DNA of 64,000 nucleotides. Source: Methanoregula sp. (GTDB lineage Archaea > Halobacteriota > Methanomicrobia > Methanomicrobiales > Methanospirillaceae). The notes below the pieces were generated by a model that made no database searches, had not been told where the DNA came from, and saw nothing but the letters and a program-made list of their open reading frames with translations. Position numbers and translations under genes: made by a program. Position 1 is the first letter of the stretch. Each line of letters starts with the position of its first letter. Location of the stretch: NCBI GenBank assembly GCA_028679075.1, contig JAJRCF010000001.1, forward strand, positions 124,001-188,000, given 5' to 3'. This document shows positions 9,705-18,110 of this stretch, piece after piece.

Positions 9705-9877
9705 TCACTTGTAGTACGGTTCCCGGAGCGACACTACTTTCCGGAACAGTTCCTCCAGTTCCTCGCCTTTTTTCCCGCGGATATCAACATGATTATCCGT
9801 CCGCAAAAGGCAGGGCTTGAGCTTCCCGTCCGATGTCACGCGGAGCCGGTTACAGAACGCACAGAACTCGGAGTCAT
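9705..9877 (-). pseudogene. Duplicated 3' fragment of moaA
   Basis: On the minus strand this encodes about 57 residues matching the C-terminal end of the intact moaA at 10342-11220, including FCAFCNRLRV and a terminal REPYYK plus stop. Nucleotides 9739-9874 are almost identical to about 10374-10511. Homology ends abruptly at 9874, so no N-terminal radical SAM core is present. It keeps the second Fe-S cluster cysteines but cannot be a working enzyme alone. It looks like the relic of a tandem duplication or of an insertion that duplicated the gene end. Confidence 0.85.
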
Positions 9878-9961
9878 TTTTCTGCGGTCATCACGGTACC
9901 GGTGAAACGATCCGGGGCTCGCTTCCGTACCTCACGGTCCATGCTGTGAACCAGAACCCGA

Positions 9962-10230
9962 CGGGGGTCGGACGGTGTACGAATGTTCCATCAGACCCGC
10001 AGGCAACAGGCCGCAGCACCGGGAAAAAGATTGCTGTTTCTGTCGTGAGAGAATTGGATTTTGGGGAGATCGCCGGTTCGTGGATGTGAACTGCCGGAAG
10101 CCGATGGATACGAAGTACACCGCCCGACCCCCGTTTAGCCCATAGGGTTTTCCCGGAAATGCAGAATGTTCTACGACGGAAAATGCCCGTACGGTACGGG
10201 TGACGGGGTGCGGGGGTCGGGCGGTGTACT
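9962..10230. repeat. Inverted-repeat element with three copies of a 20-bp motif
   Basis: AGTACACCGCCCGACCCCCG at 10114-10133 is perfectly inverted at 10211-10230, with 77 bp between. A third copy with one mismatch lies at 9962-9980 in the same direction as the right arm. The interior includes CCCGTAC-G-GTACGGG. The element sits between the duplicated moaA tail and the intact moaA. No transposase is visible. It may be a non-autonomous mobile element or a structured regulatory sequence. Confidence 0.7.
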
Positions 10231-10341
10231 AAAACATTTGATGATGAAAATGGTTGCTTATACCACGTATCGAAATATGCCCATACATTTCTGGACATGA
10301 AACTGACAGAGTACTCTAATACGGGAGGCAGTTTCCACTGC

Positions 10342-11220
10342 TCACTTGTAAAATGGCTCGCGTGCAGCCACCGCTTTCCGGAACAGTTCCTCCAGTTCCT
10401 CACCCTTCTTCCCGCGGATATCAACATGATTATCCGTCCGCAAAAGGCAGGGCTTGAGCTTCCCGTCCGATGTCACGCGGAGCCGGTTGCAGAACGCACA
10501 GAACTCGGAGTTGTGGAGCGGGCGGACCACCTCGACCTCGGCGCCGTCAAGGCAGTACTTCTTCCGGTGGTGCATCCGGCGCGTGATGATCTGTCGGGAG
10601 CGGGCGGCAAGCGAGTCCTCAAGGCCGTCCAGCTTGCTGTGGTGCTCGCAGTCATTGAAGTCCATGAGCTCGATGAGCTGCAGGACAAGGTTCCGGTTGC
10701 CCCGGATATAGGCAAGGAAGTCATCGATCTCGTGGTCGTTGATCCCTTCGAGCACGACCATGTTGATCTTGATGGGGGTGAGGCCGGCATCGATCGCCGC
10801 CTTCATGCCCTCCAGCACATTGCCGAGCTGGTCAAAGCCGGTAATTTTCCTGTAGGTCTCAGGATTGATGCTGTCGATGCTCACGTTCACCCGCTTCATC
10901 CCGGCGGCTTTCAGGTCATGGGCGTACTTTCCGAGGAGGATCCCGTTCGTGGTCATCGAGGACTCCATGCCCGGGGGGACGGAGCGGACGATATCGATGA
11001 TGTCCTTCCTCAGGAGCGGTTCGCCACCGGTGAACTTGACGCTGCGGATCCCGAACTTTGCTGCAACCCGGAGGATCTCCTGCACCTGTTCCAGCGGGAG
11101 TTCGGCTTCGGGCTTCACCTCACCCTCGCGGTGGCAGTAGATACACTGTAAGTTGCACCTCGGCGTGAGGCTGATGCGGATATTTGTTATCGGGCGGTCG
11201 TAGGGATCTTTCAGGACCAT
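10342..11220 (-). CDS. moaA: GTP 3',8-cyclase MoaA (molybdenum/tungsten cofactor biosynthesis)
   Basis: 292 residues, radical SAM. The N-terminal CNLQCIYC motif binds the SAM-ligated 4Fe-4S cluster, FTGGEPLLR follows, and a C-terminal FCAFCNRLRV with a later Cys (KPCLLR) binds the second cluster that holds GTP. MoaA converts GTP to 3',8-cyclo-7,8-dihydro-GTP, the first step of molybdopterin/tungstopterin synthesis, needed by formylmethanofuran and formate dehydrogenases in methanogens. The length is slightly shorter than bacterial MoaA but usual for archaea. It follows rlmE by 9 bp on the same strand. A duplicate of its 3' end lies just downstream at 9705-9877. Confidence 0.95.
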   Translation of the reverse strand: MVLKDPYDRPITNIRISLTPRCNLQCIYCHREGEVKPEAELPLEQVQEILRVAAKFGIRSVKFTGGEPLLRKDIIDIVRSVPPGMESSMTTNGILLGKYAHDLKAAGMKRVNVSIDSINPETYRKITGFDQLGNVLEGMKAAIDAGLTPIKINMVVLEGINDHEIDDFLAYIRGNRNLVLQLIELMDFNDCEHHSKLDGLEDSLAARSRQIITRRMHHRKKYCLDGAEVEVVRPLHNSEFCAFCNRLRVTSDGKLKPCLLRTDNHVDIRGKKGEELEELFRKAVAAREPFYK

Positions 11221-11229
11221 GGGACAGGC

Positions 11230-11811
11230 TCATCCGTTGAAATTCTTTGCAACAATATAGAGTTCGGTGCTTCCCTTCCGGGTGGATTTTGTAATACAGG
11301 TCTTGACGGAATAAAAGTGTTCCTTTGTCATCGCGTAAAGTTCCGGGAAGTCTGTGCCCTGGAAGGATTTCACGGCAAAATTGCCGCCCTGTTTTAAGAC
11401 TTTACAGGCAAACGCCAGTGCCTGCTCGTTCAGTTCGATGATCCGGGCCTGGTCGTACGCCTTGTGCCCCGATAGTTTGGGCGCCGCATCGCAGAGGACA
11501 ACATTGACAACACTGAGCAGGGACCGGACCTCCTCCAGCACCTCGGGGTCGTTGAGGTCGCCAACGATTGTCTCCACGCCCTTGAGCGCTGCAATGGGAT
11601 TGAGATCAATCCCCACCACCCGGGCGTCCGTGAGTTCCCGCTCCACCTGGAGCCAGCTCCCGGGCGCAGCGCCGAGATCAACGATGTTGTCATCAGGCCG
11701 CACGATCTCATACTTTTTCTGGATCTCGAGGAGCTTGTAGGCTGCCCGGGAACGGTACCCTTCCTGTTTCGCCCGAATGTGCGTCTTGTCATATCCCCAT
11801 TGTGAACCCAT
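11230..11811 (-). CDS. rlmE: 23S rRNA (uridine-2'-O-)-methyltransferase RlmE
   Basis: 193 residues from the ATG at 11811 (MGSQWGYDK); an in-frame ATG at 11823 is less likely. It has the FtsJ/RrmJ Rossmann methyltransferase fold: SRAAYKL at the N terminus, SAM-binding VDLGAAPGSW, VLCDAAPKLSG, and the catalytic K-D-K-E set spread through the protein (Lys near the SRAAYKL motif, Asp in CDAAP, Lys in FAVKSFQG, Glu near STELYIVA). It methylates a uridine of the ribosomal A-loop. Leads a two-gene operon with moaA, divergent from pcn. Confidence 0.95.
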   Translation of the reverse strand: MGSQWGYDKTHIRAKQEGYRSRAAYKLLEIQKKYEIVRPDDNIVDLGAAPGSWLQVERELTDARVVGIDLNPIAALKGVETIVGDLNDPEVLEEVRSLLSVVNVVLCDAAPKLSGHKAYDQARIIELNEQALAFACKVLKQGGNFAVKSFQGTDFPELYAMTKEHFYSVKTCITKSTRKGSTELYIVAKNFNG

Positions 11812-11845
11812 GGTACCGATCATTCCCTGTTAAAAAACCTTGATA

Positions 11846-11861
11846 TTGGGTTAAAACCCAA
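11846..11861. promoter_or_regulatory. Inverted repeat between divergent rlmE-moaA and pcn-priL
   Basis: TTGGGTT-AA-AACCCAA, a 7-bp inverted repeat with a 2-bp centre, lies in the 107-bp gap between the two divergent start codons. AT-rich TATA-like sequence (ACTATAATTA, GATATACTG) follows toward pcn. It could be an operator or part of a bidirectional promoter. Confidence 0.4.
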
Positions 11862-11918
11862 AACACTATAATTAACGTATGACGATATACTGTATTAGAG
11901 TTTGTTAAGGGGTAACCG

Positions 11919-12662
11919 ATGTTAAAAGCAACTATTGATGCAGACATGTTCAGGGAAGCGATCGAAGCGATCTCGGCTCTCATCCCTGAGTGCCGCCTGC
12001 ACACGGACGAGAGCGGGTTCACCACGCGGGCCGTTGATACGGCAAACGTGGCGATGATCTCCCTCACGCTCAGGAAGGAAGCGTTCGATTCGTATAAGGC
12101 CACACAAAGCCAGCTGGGCATCGATCTCATGAAGATGAAGAACATCTTCGGGATGGCCGGGAAGGGCGACCTGATCAGTATCGAGATGGCTGACAATGCC
12201 CAGAAGATGTCGGTCTCGGTCCACGGCTACCACTACTCGATCACGCTCCTCGACACGAACACGATCAGGAAGGACCCGAACCCGCCCACCATCAACCTCC
12301 CGGGCCGGATTGTGATCAAGGGCGAGGACCTCAACAACGCGATGAAGGCGGCCGCGGTGATCTCGGATAAGATCGCGCTCGGGATCAACCCCAAGGACCA
12401 GACCTTCTATCTCGTTGCCGAAGGCGACACCGATCACATCCGCCGGGAATTCACGAAAGACGAGCTCGTCTCGCTTACCCCGTCGGAGGCGCGCTCGCTC
12501 TTCTCCCTCGACTATCTCAAGGACATGGGCAAGGTCATGAGCCATGCCGCAGAAGTCGAGATCTTCCTTGGCGTGGACCACCCGGTCCGGTTCTCGTTCG
12601 ATATCGCGGGTGGCAACGGCCATGTCGAGTACCTCCTCGCGCCCCGTATCGAGGCTGACTGA
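11919..12662 (+). CDS. pcn: DNA polymerase sliding clamp (PCNA)
   Basis: 247 residues, the usual length of archaeal PCNA. Typical features: the N-terminal MLKATIDADMFREAIEAI, the interdomain region near residues 118-130, and a C-terminal YLLAPRIE segment that lines the PIP-box pocket. It forms a homotrimeric ring that tethers DNA polymerase, FEN1 and ligase. GGGGTAACC precedes the ATG. Its stop overlaps the priL start by one base, so clamp and primase subunit are translationally coupled. Confidence 0.97.
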   Translation: MLKATIDADMFREAIEAISALIPECRLHTDESGFTTRAVDTANVAMISLTLRKEAFDSYKATQSQLGIDLMKMKNIFGMAGKGDLISIEMADNAQKMSVSVHGYHYSITLLDTNTIRKDPNPPTINLPGRIVIKGEDLNNAMKAAAVISDKIALGINPKDQTFYLVAEGDTDHIRREFTKDELVSLTPSEARSLFSLDYLKDMGKVMSHAAEVEIFLGVDHPVRFSFDIAGGNGHVEYLLAPRIEAD

Positions 12663-13756
12663 TGGAGTATTCTCCAACGGCCAAGGAACTTTCCCACTTT
12701 CCCTTTTTGAAAAAAGCCCAGGACCATGCCAGGGGCCGGTTCACCTCGCTCGATTCCCTTCTCAAGGATAAGAAAGGTGCGGCACTGATCGAACGCGCCC
12801 TTGAACGGGTCCAGGAATCCATCACACCAAAGAAGACGTTTGCACCGGAAGTGACCGGCACTCCCGAAGAGGAGATCGGCGCCTATGCATTTGCCCGGGT
12901 CATTGTATCGTGCGTCAGCGACCGGCAGCTTATTGACCGGCTGACCCGGTACGAGGCGGAACGGGCGTACTATTTCCTCGTCAAGGAGGAGGACTGGAAC
13001 CAGAATTACCGGCAGGAGGACGGAGAGTACTCCCGGCTCTGTATCGCCCTTGCCGAGGAACTCGGCATCCGGATCACGCAGGACCGGATGCCGCTTGTCG
13101 ATTACGTGGAACTCGTGGCGCCCCTGCACGAGGACCGTTTTCATCTCGTCAACCGAAAACTGGAAGGCGGTCTTGTCACCATCAGGAAAGATGAGCGGTA
13201 CGAGCTGGTACGCGAACGCATCAGGCTCCTCCTCAGGAGGGACCTCCCGCACAAGGTGCCGGCAGCGCTCTGCGAACAGCTCTCGCCCCGGGTCGCCCAG
13301 CTGAAGAAGGCCTACCAGGAGCAGATGCTCCAGCAGTTCGGTGCGATTGAAGAGAGCGCCTTCCCGCCCTGCATGCAGGTCCTGATCACGGCACTGACCG
13401 CCGGCACCAACCTGACCCATGCCGGCCGGTTCTCGCTCACCACGTTCCTCCATACGATCGGCCTTGACGTGAACGGCATTGCCGAGCTCTATGCCCGTTC
13501 GCCGGATTTTGATCCCGAGAAGACGATGTACCAGGTGGAGCATATCACGGGCCGGGGCGGGTCGGGCACCGAGTACACGGCGCCGGCCTGTGCTGCCATG
13601 CGCACGACCGGGCTCTGTGTCCACCGCGACCCGCTCTGTGAAAAGGTCGCGCACCCGCTCAGTTACTACAAGGCAAAAAAGAGGGATCTCTTAAAGAAAG
13701 GCCCGAAAAAAACGGATGAGAAAAAGGAGGGAAAACCTCCGGCCCCGCCTACGTGA
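12662..13756 (+). CDS. priL: DNA primase large subunit PriL
   Basis: 364 residues. The C-terminal half has the four-cysteine set of the primase 4Fe-4S domain: Cys in FPPCMQ, PACAAM, TGLCV and DPLCEK, with the conserved HAGRFSLTTFL region between the first and second. PriL partners PriS to start RNA/DNA primers at replication forks. The start overlaps the pcn stop (TGATG). The last about 25 residues are a Lys/Pro-rich tail. Its 3' end overlaps the convergent small gene at 13749-13925 by 8 bp. Confidence 0.95.
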   Translation: MEYSPTAKELSHFPFLKKAQDHARGRFTSLDSLLKDKKGAALIERALERVQESITPKKTFAPEVTGTPEEEIGAYAFARVIVSCVSDRQLIDRLTRYEAERAYYFLVKEEDWNQNYRQEDGEYSRLCIALAEELGIRITQDRMPLVDYVELVAPLHEDRFHLVNRKLEGGLVTIRKDERYELVRERIRLLLRRDLPHKVPAALCEQLSPRVAQLKKAYQEQMLQQFGAIEESAFPPCMQVLITALTAGTNLTHAGRFSLTTFLHTIGLDVNGIAELYARSPDFDPEKTMYQVEHITGRGGSGTEYTAPACAAMRTTGLCVHRDPLCEKVAHPLSYYKAKKRDLLKKGPKKTDEKKEGKPPAPPT

Positions 13757-13925
13757 TCTTCTCGTTCACCAGATATCCTGCACCGGACAGGAAGAGCATG
13801 AAGCCGATGATCGCTGCCAAGTACGCGATGGCTGCGGGTAGTGCCATCGGCAGTACGGCAAGCAGGATGACCAGAATAATAAAGGCAATCAGGCCGATAA
13901 CCACATCAAGGAGTCGCGCGTCCAT
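13749..13925 (-). CDS. Small two-helix membrane protein
   Basis: A 58-residue frame on the minus strand starting with MDARLLDVV and ending NEKIT. Nearly all of it is two hydrophobic helices (about 7-27 and 31-52) separated by a short PMALPAA turn. No family recognised. The stop overlaps the end of priL tail to tail. The hydrophobic pattern, clean start and lack of another explanation for this gap make it likely real. No clear Shine-Dalgarno was seen. Function unknown. Confidence 0.6.
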   Translation of the reverse strand: MDARLLDVVIGLIAFIILVILLAVLPMALPAAIAYLAAIIGFMLFLSGAGYLVNEKIT

Positions 13926-14023
13926 TCATACTCTTTTCGACACGGGAGGATATAGGTTTATCCAACCTGCCGCCGCAGGACTGTACAACAACGCGTATAT
14001 CCAGCCGGTGCAACACATCATCC

Positions 14024-14575
14024 ATGGATCGGCAAGCTTCCATTGCTCTTATCAGGAATTATATCCGCGACGAACATCTTATCCGGCACTGCCTTGCAAC
14101 CGGTGCGGTCATGAAACATGCTGCACGTCATCTCCATGAGGACGAGGCAGGATGGGAGCGGATCGGGGTCCTGCATGACATTGACTTCGAGCAGATCAAC
14201 GGAGACATGCAACTTCATGGTGCAACCGGAAAAGATATCCTCCTGCACCACGGGATCGATCCGGGCGAGGCAGAGATCATCCGGCGGCATAACCACCTGC
14301 TCCACAACGGGACCTATACGCAGCAAGTGGAGATCGTGCTCCAGGCCGCCGACAGTATCTCGGGGCTCATTATTGCGTGCGGGTTGGTAAAAGGGGGTCG
14401 TCTTTCTGATGTTTCAGTAAAAACGATCACCAAGAAGGCAAAGGAAAAATTGTTCGCAGCCGGCTGCGACCGGGACCGGATCGCGCTTGTCGCGCCAGTT
14501 ATTCCCCTGCCTGAGTTTTACGGGATTGCTCTTGCCGGGCTCATGGAGATCCGGGGCGAGCTGGGGCTGGAATGA
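14024..14575 (+). CDS. HD-domain phosphohydrolase
   Basis: 183 residues. It shows the HD metal-binding pattern: His in LIRHCLATGAVMKHA, the HD pair in GVLHDIDFEQ, His in IIRRHNHLLHN and Asp in LQAADSISGLI. This is the HDIG type seen in many archaeal stand-alone hydrolases. Members hydrolyse nucleotides or other phosphate esters with divalent metals; the substrate here is unknown. It is a solo gene in a gap between the small membrane gene and a long repeat-rich intergenic region. Confidence 0.85.
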   Translation: MDRQASIALIRNYIRDEHLIRHCLATGAVMKHAARHLHEDEAGWERIGVLHDIDFEQINGDMQLHGATGKDILLHHGIDPGEAEIIRRHNHLLHNGTYTQQVEIVLQAADSISGLIIACGLVKGGRLSDVSVKTITKKAKEKLFAAGCDRDRIALVAPVIPLPEFYGIALAGLMEIRGELGLE

Positions 14576-15052
14576 TCCATATCATTCTATCCCTCAAAGA
14601 TTGATGGGGGCTGATGCCCCCATACCCCCATTTGTGATAGACGCCACCGCAGTCGAAGATTTTCTGATGAAAATCTTCTCCAGCCAATCCTCGCTGATGC
14701 GACGATTGTCTCCTCGACGGGGCGCCCCCGCGGCGGCTCAATTACCGTTTCTCAACAAGGTAACATCCTTGCCCAGGCGCGACCCGAGAGGAATCCATCC
14801 TTACATCAGCGAAGATGGATTGGAGAAGTGCAAACTTCGACTCGTCGCGCCGACTCCCTGCGTAGCAGGGAGGGGGAACATCATAATGAAATCTTACTGA
14901 TTTATTCTTGAGAGTGAGACCTTCATAGACCTGGCTTCGCTTCATCCATGTGTTTCCGAATCTCGTTTACTTTTCCCTCTTCGTGAGTGAAATTCGTTCA
15001 TGGATGATTCAACAGAGCGGTTAATAATGCACCACTCTCCAAGAGTATTGTG
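14576..15052. repeat. Repeat-rich intergenic region with perfect hairpins
   Basis: No gene seen. It contains the 24-nt hairpin GAAGATTTT-CTGATG-AAAATCTTC (14655-14678, a 9-bp stem) and CTCCCTG-CGTAG-CAGGGAG (14854-14872). Both have counterparts of the same size but different stem sequence elsewhere in the window (for example 44214-44232 and 44316-44335). A palindromic GGGGGCTGATGCCCCC-like segment lies near 14605-14622. These look like dispersed short palindromic repeats. Confidence 0.65.
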
Positions 15053-15595
15053 ATGGACCCGGTCTCTGAACGCAACGCAGTCCTGGCAGATCTGGAGAGT
15101 GCAGTTGCCCTGCTCACGCAGTCGATGAGCACGAAGCTCGTACCTGAGGCGGGCGCACAGATCGGCTATGCAATCCGGGGGGCACGGGACAAGAACGGCA
15201 TTGCCGCAGTACCGGGCAGGATCTCCGGTACTGCCGGAGCCGTGAAGGCCGGCGGGCCCTGTTCATTTGGAGCGGACGAAGAGATCGCACGGGTGGTCCT
15301 GACGGTCATGAAGTTCGATCCCCGCAGGAGGAGCACAGCCCTTATCCGGTTCTCAGATAGGGCGCTCGACGTGCTGGAAAACGACCAGTTCCTTGAGTGC
15401 GTATCGTATGATGCAACGAAAGCCCCAACGGGCATCAGCACCATGGACTGGACAATCGCCTCCTGCTGCAAAGAGGAAGTCCCGGACGTACTGTACCCGG
15501 AATCCGGCGACGGTACCGGCGCGATGCTCATCATTCTTGGCGAGGAACCGGTCGGCGTTGCAAACAATATTATTATCTGCTCAAACCGCATTTAA
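15053..15595 (+). CDS. Stand-alone ThiN-family protein (thiamine-phosphate synthase-like)
   Basis: 180 residues from the ATG at 15053 (a GTG lies one codon upstream). After a short helical N terminus the sequence follows the ThiN pattern: VPEAGAQIGYAIRGA, GIAAVPGRI, SFGADEEIARVVL, then FDPRRRSTALIRFS. ThiN domains join the thiazole and pyrimidine halves of thiamine monophosphate, usually fused to ThiD or to an HTH in the regulator ThiR. Here it is alone. The segment usually carrying a conserved His, as I recall the family, reads ADEE, so catalytic ability is uncertain. It precedes rps17e by 26 bp. Confidence 0.7.
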   Translation: MDPVSERNAVLADLESAVALLTQSMSTKLVPEAGAQIGYAIRGARDKNGIAAVPGRISGTAGAVKAGGPCSFGADEEIARVVLTVMKFDPRRRSTALIRFSDRALDVLENDQFLECVSYDATKAPTGISTMDWTIASCCKEEVPDVLYPESGDGTGAMLIILGEEPVGVANNIIICSNRI

Positions 15596-15621
15596 AATAT
15601 AGAATTCTTGAGGAATCTCAC

Positions 15622-15813
15622 ATGGGAATCAAGCCGTCATATATCAAGTCAATGGGAACCGAACTCCTGGCAAAGCAGCGCGACAACTTCTCGGGCAGTT
15701 TCGATGAGAACAAGGTACAGCTGACGAGCTCTGCCGTTATCGAAAGCAAGCGTGTCCGGAACCGTATCGCCGGATACATTACAAGAAAAATAAATACCAA
15801 AAGACACTCATAA
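15622..15813 (+). CDS. rps17e: 30S ribosomal protein S17e
   Basis: 63 residues, the usual archaeal length. MGIKPSYIK at the start, a central DNFSGSFDENK and C-terminal VRNRIAGYITRKI match the S17e family. It binds 16S rRNA in the small subunit. GAGGAATCTCAC precedes the ATG. dapA begins 7 bp after its stop, so it heads a rps17e-dapA-dapB operon. Confidence 0.96.
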   Translation: MGIKPSYIKSMGTELLAKQRDNFSGSFDENKVQLTSSAVIESKRVRNRIAGYITRKINTKRHS

Positions 15814-15820
15814 CCTATTT

Positions 15821-16807
15821 ATGTTCGAAGGTGTCCTTCCGGCAATCATTACCCCTTTTAAAAGGAACCCTGCGATGGGCCTGGATCTTCCGGGTCTTGA
15901 ACGCAACATCGGTTTCCTTCTTTCCCGTGGCATTCACGGGATTGTGCCCTGCGGTTCGACTGGCGAGTCAGCGACTCTCACGTTCGAGGAACACGAGAAG
16001 GTCGTTGCGGTAACTGTCGACAAGATCAATGGTAAGATCCCCGTGCTTGCCGGCACGGGATCCAACAACACTGCCGAGGCAGTGCGCCTGACGAAGGCGG
16101 CAAAGGACACCGGTGCGGACGGCGTGCTCGTCATCAGTCCGTACTACAACAAGCCGAACCGGTCCGGCCTCATCAAGCACTACACGAAACTTGCGGACCT
16201 CGATATCCCGGTGATCATGTACAATGTACCGGGACGGACCGGCCAGAACCTCGAACCCGATCTTGTTGCGGAACTCGCCCGGCACCCCAACATTGTCGGG
16301 ATCAAAGAGGCGAGCGGCAACATCGGCCAGATCTCCCGGATCATCGAGGAGACACAGGACGAGGACTTCCTGGTCCTCTCAGGTGACGACGGCATCACCC
16401 TCCCCATCCTTGCACTGGGCGGTGCCGGCGTCATCTCCGTAACCGCAAACGTGGACCCGGCCCGCATGGTCGCGATGTACGAGGCGATGAAGAAAGGGGA
16501 TTACCAGAAAGCGCTGGTGATCCATTATGCAATGTCATCGCTCCACCGTGCCATGTTCATCGACACCAACCCGATCCCGGTCAAGAAGGCCGTGGAACTG
16601 ATCGGCCAGGCTGGCGGCCCGGTCCGGCTCCCGCTCGACGAGCTGGATGCAAAGAAGACCGAGCAGCTGAAAAAGATCATTGCAACAATCCCGAAAGGTG
16701 CAGGAAAGGCTGCGCCGGAAAAGGCAGCGATAAAGAAGGTTGTGAAGAAGGCAACCCCAAGGAAAGCGGCACCAAAGAAAACCACAGCCCGGCACACACG
16801 CAGGTGA
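15821..16807 (+). CDS. dapA: 4-hydroxy-tetrahydrodipicolinate synthase with basic C-terminal tail
   Basis: 328 residues. It condenses pyruvate with aspartate semialdehyde in the diaminopimelate/lysine pathway. TIM-barrel core: PCGSTGESATL, the Tyr in YNVPGRTG, and the Schiff-base Lys in VGIKEASGN. The core ends near residue 290, the normal family length. An extra tail of about 36 residues rich in Lys, Ala and Pro (KKVVKKATPRKAAPKK) resembles histone H1 tails and is unusual for DapA; its role is unknown and nucleic acid or partner binding is possible. It sits 7 bp after rps17e and 7 bp before dapB. Confidence 0.95.
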   Translation: MFEGVLPAIITPFKRNPAMGLDLPGLERNIGFLLSRGIHGIVPCGSTGESATLTFEEHEKVVAVTVDKINGKIPVLAGTGSNNTAEAVRLTKAAKDTGADGVLVISPYYNKPNRSGLIKHYTKLADLDIPVIMYNVPGRTGQNLEPDLVAELARHPNIVGIKEASGNIGQISRIIEETQDEDFLVLSGDDGITLPILALGGAGVISVTANVDPARMVAMYEAMKKGDYQKALVIHYAMSSLHRAMFIDTNPIPVKKAVELIGQAGGPVRLPLDELDAKKTEQLKKIIATIPKGAGKAAPEKAAIKKVVKKATPRKAAPKKTTARHTRR

Positions 16808-16814
16808 CCGGACC

Positions 16815-17579
16815 ATGATCAAGGTAGTTATCTGCGGGGCTTCAGGAAGGATGGGGCAGACCCTCGGGCGGATGGTTCACGAAGCACCGGACATGGAGCT
16901 TGTCGGCGGGATCAATCTCAAGCCCGGCTCCTTTTTCGGTGCCGAGATCGTGGAAGCGAAAGATGCCGATGCCCTCTTAAAGAGGACAAAGGCGGATGTT
17001 GTCATCGATTTCACCGTTGCGAGTGCCGTTGTCGGAAATGTCCAGATTGCGGCGAGGAACAACTGCGCCCTGATTGTCGGCACCACCGGCATCTCCCCCG
17101 AACAGCGGACCGAGATGGAGAAGGCGATAACCGGCCACGTCCCGGCCGTCATATCCACAAACTTCTCGATTGGTGTGAGCATCTTCCAGCAGCTTGTGCG
17201 GGAATCGGCACGGCTCTTGAAAGACTATGATATTGAAGTGATCGAGGCTCACCACCGAAACAAGAAGGATGCCCCGAGCGGAACGGCCAAGACCCTCCTC
17301 CAGATCATTGAGGAGGAGGCAGGTGCCCGACAGAAGCAGTACGGGCGCGAGGGTATGACCGAGCGGAAGAACGAGATCGGCGTGCATGTAATCCGGGGCG
17401 GCGATATCGTGGGAGACCACAAGGTTATGTACTCAAAGAACTTCGAGACGATCGAGCTCTCGCACCGTGCATACGACCGCTCGGTCTTTGCAAGCGGTGC
17501 CATTGTTGCAGCCCGCTGGGTTGCCGGGAAGAAGCCCGGCATCTACGGCATGAGCGATGTGCTAGGGCTGAAAAAGTAA
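16815..17579 (+). CDS. dapB: 4-hydroxy-tetrahydrodipicolinate reductase
   Basis: 254 residues. It reduces the DapA product with NAD(P)H. The N-terminal Rossmann motif is VICGASGRMGQ, and the catalytic motif EAHHRNKKDAPSGTA contains the His and Lys used in catalysis and substrate binding. Near the C terminus, SHRAYDRSVFASGA matches the family. Directly follows dapA by 7 bp. Confidence 0.96.
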   Translation: MIKVVICGASGRMGQTLGRMVHEAPDMELVGGINLKPGSFFGAEIVEAKDADALLKRTKADVVIDFTVASAVVGNVQIAARNNCALIVGTTGISPEQRTEMEKAITGHVPAVISTNFSIGVSIFQQLVRESARLLKDYDIEVIEAHHRNKKDAPSGTAKTLLQIIEEEAGARQKQYGREGMTERKNEIGVHVIRGGDIVGDHKVMYSKNFETIELSHRAYDRSVFASGAIVAARWVAGKKPGIYGMSDVLGLKK

Positions 17580-17584
17580 TTCTC

Positions 17585-17614
17585 ATTTTTTGAGGTTTTT
17601 TCCGGTTTCTTTTC
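17585..17614 (+). terminator. T-rich terminator after dapB
   Basis: Three T runs (ATTTTTTG, GGTTTTTTCC and TTTCTTTTC) follow the dapB stop within 35 bp. T-tract termination is typical of archaea. It would end the rps17e-dapA-dapB transcript. Confidence 0.45.
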
Positions 17615-17688
17615 GCCTGATTTATGGGTGCAGGAATAGTAACCCTTTTTTTACCAATAAAAGAAACATATAGAACGGAGTGAACGAG

Positions 17689-17862
17689 TTGGTAGCAATC
17701 GTTGACAACGATAAGTGTACCGGATGTGAAACCTGCGTGAGCGAATGTCCCGCATCGGCAATTGCCATGGACAATGAAAAGGCAAAAGTCGACAAGGACA
17801 TGTGTGTGGACTGCCAGACCTGTGTCGACGTCTGCCCGTCCGAAGCGATTCATATGGAATAA
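17689..17862 (+). CDS. Small 2[4Fe-4S] ferredoxin
   Basis: 57 residues if started at the TTG at 17689, which lies 8 nt after GGAG (17677-17680). A GTG at 17680 overlaps that same GGAG and is less likely. Two clostridial-type cluster motifs: CTGCETCVSECP and CVDCQTCVDVCP, each CX2CX2CX3CP. It is a soluble electron carrier, partner unknown. Solo gene, flanked by T-rich terminators on both sides. Confidence 0.9.
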   Translation: MVAIVDNDKCTGCETCVSECPASAIAMDNEKAKVDKDMCVDCQTCVDVCPSEAIHME

Positions 17863-17894
17863 GCCGGTTGCCACCGGCCCTGTTTTTATCTTTT
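17863..17894 (+). terminator. Hairpin plus T-run terminator after the ferredoxin gene
   Basis: GCCGGT-TGCC-ACCGGC immediately after the stop codon is followed by CCTGTTTTTATCTTTT. A stem-loop with a T-tract suits an intrinsic terminator. Confidence 0.55.
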
Positions 17895-18110
17895 CAGGGT
17901 GATCCTGCACTATACCGGGGAATCCGATCCGTATCCGGTGAACCGGATCATACCGGTGCAGCAGGCCTGTACCGGCATGCACCACCGGTCATTCCGGGGC
18001 TGAAACAATTATAAAAAACAATGTTTTTATCATCCTAAGTGAAATGGGATTTTACAACCCGCCATTATTCTAAAAAGAACGGGGAGAACAAACATACAGG
18101 ACCTGTCATC

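Noticed and set aside
9891-10427. Minus-strand frame of 178 codons between the moaA copies
   Set aside because: It runs through the inverted repeat (recurring VHRPTP) and overlaps the moaA 3' end; no domain is recognisable.
12512-13654. Minus-strand frame of 380 codons opposite pcn and priL
   Set aside because: Antisense of priL, whose Fe-S cysteines and start overlap with pcn are convincing.
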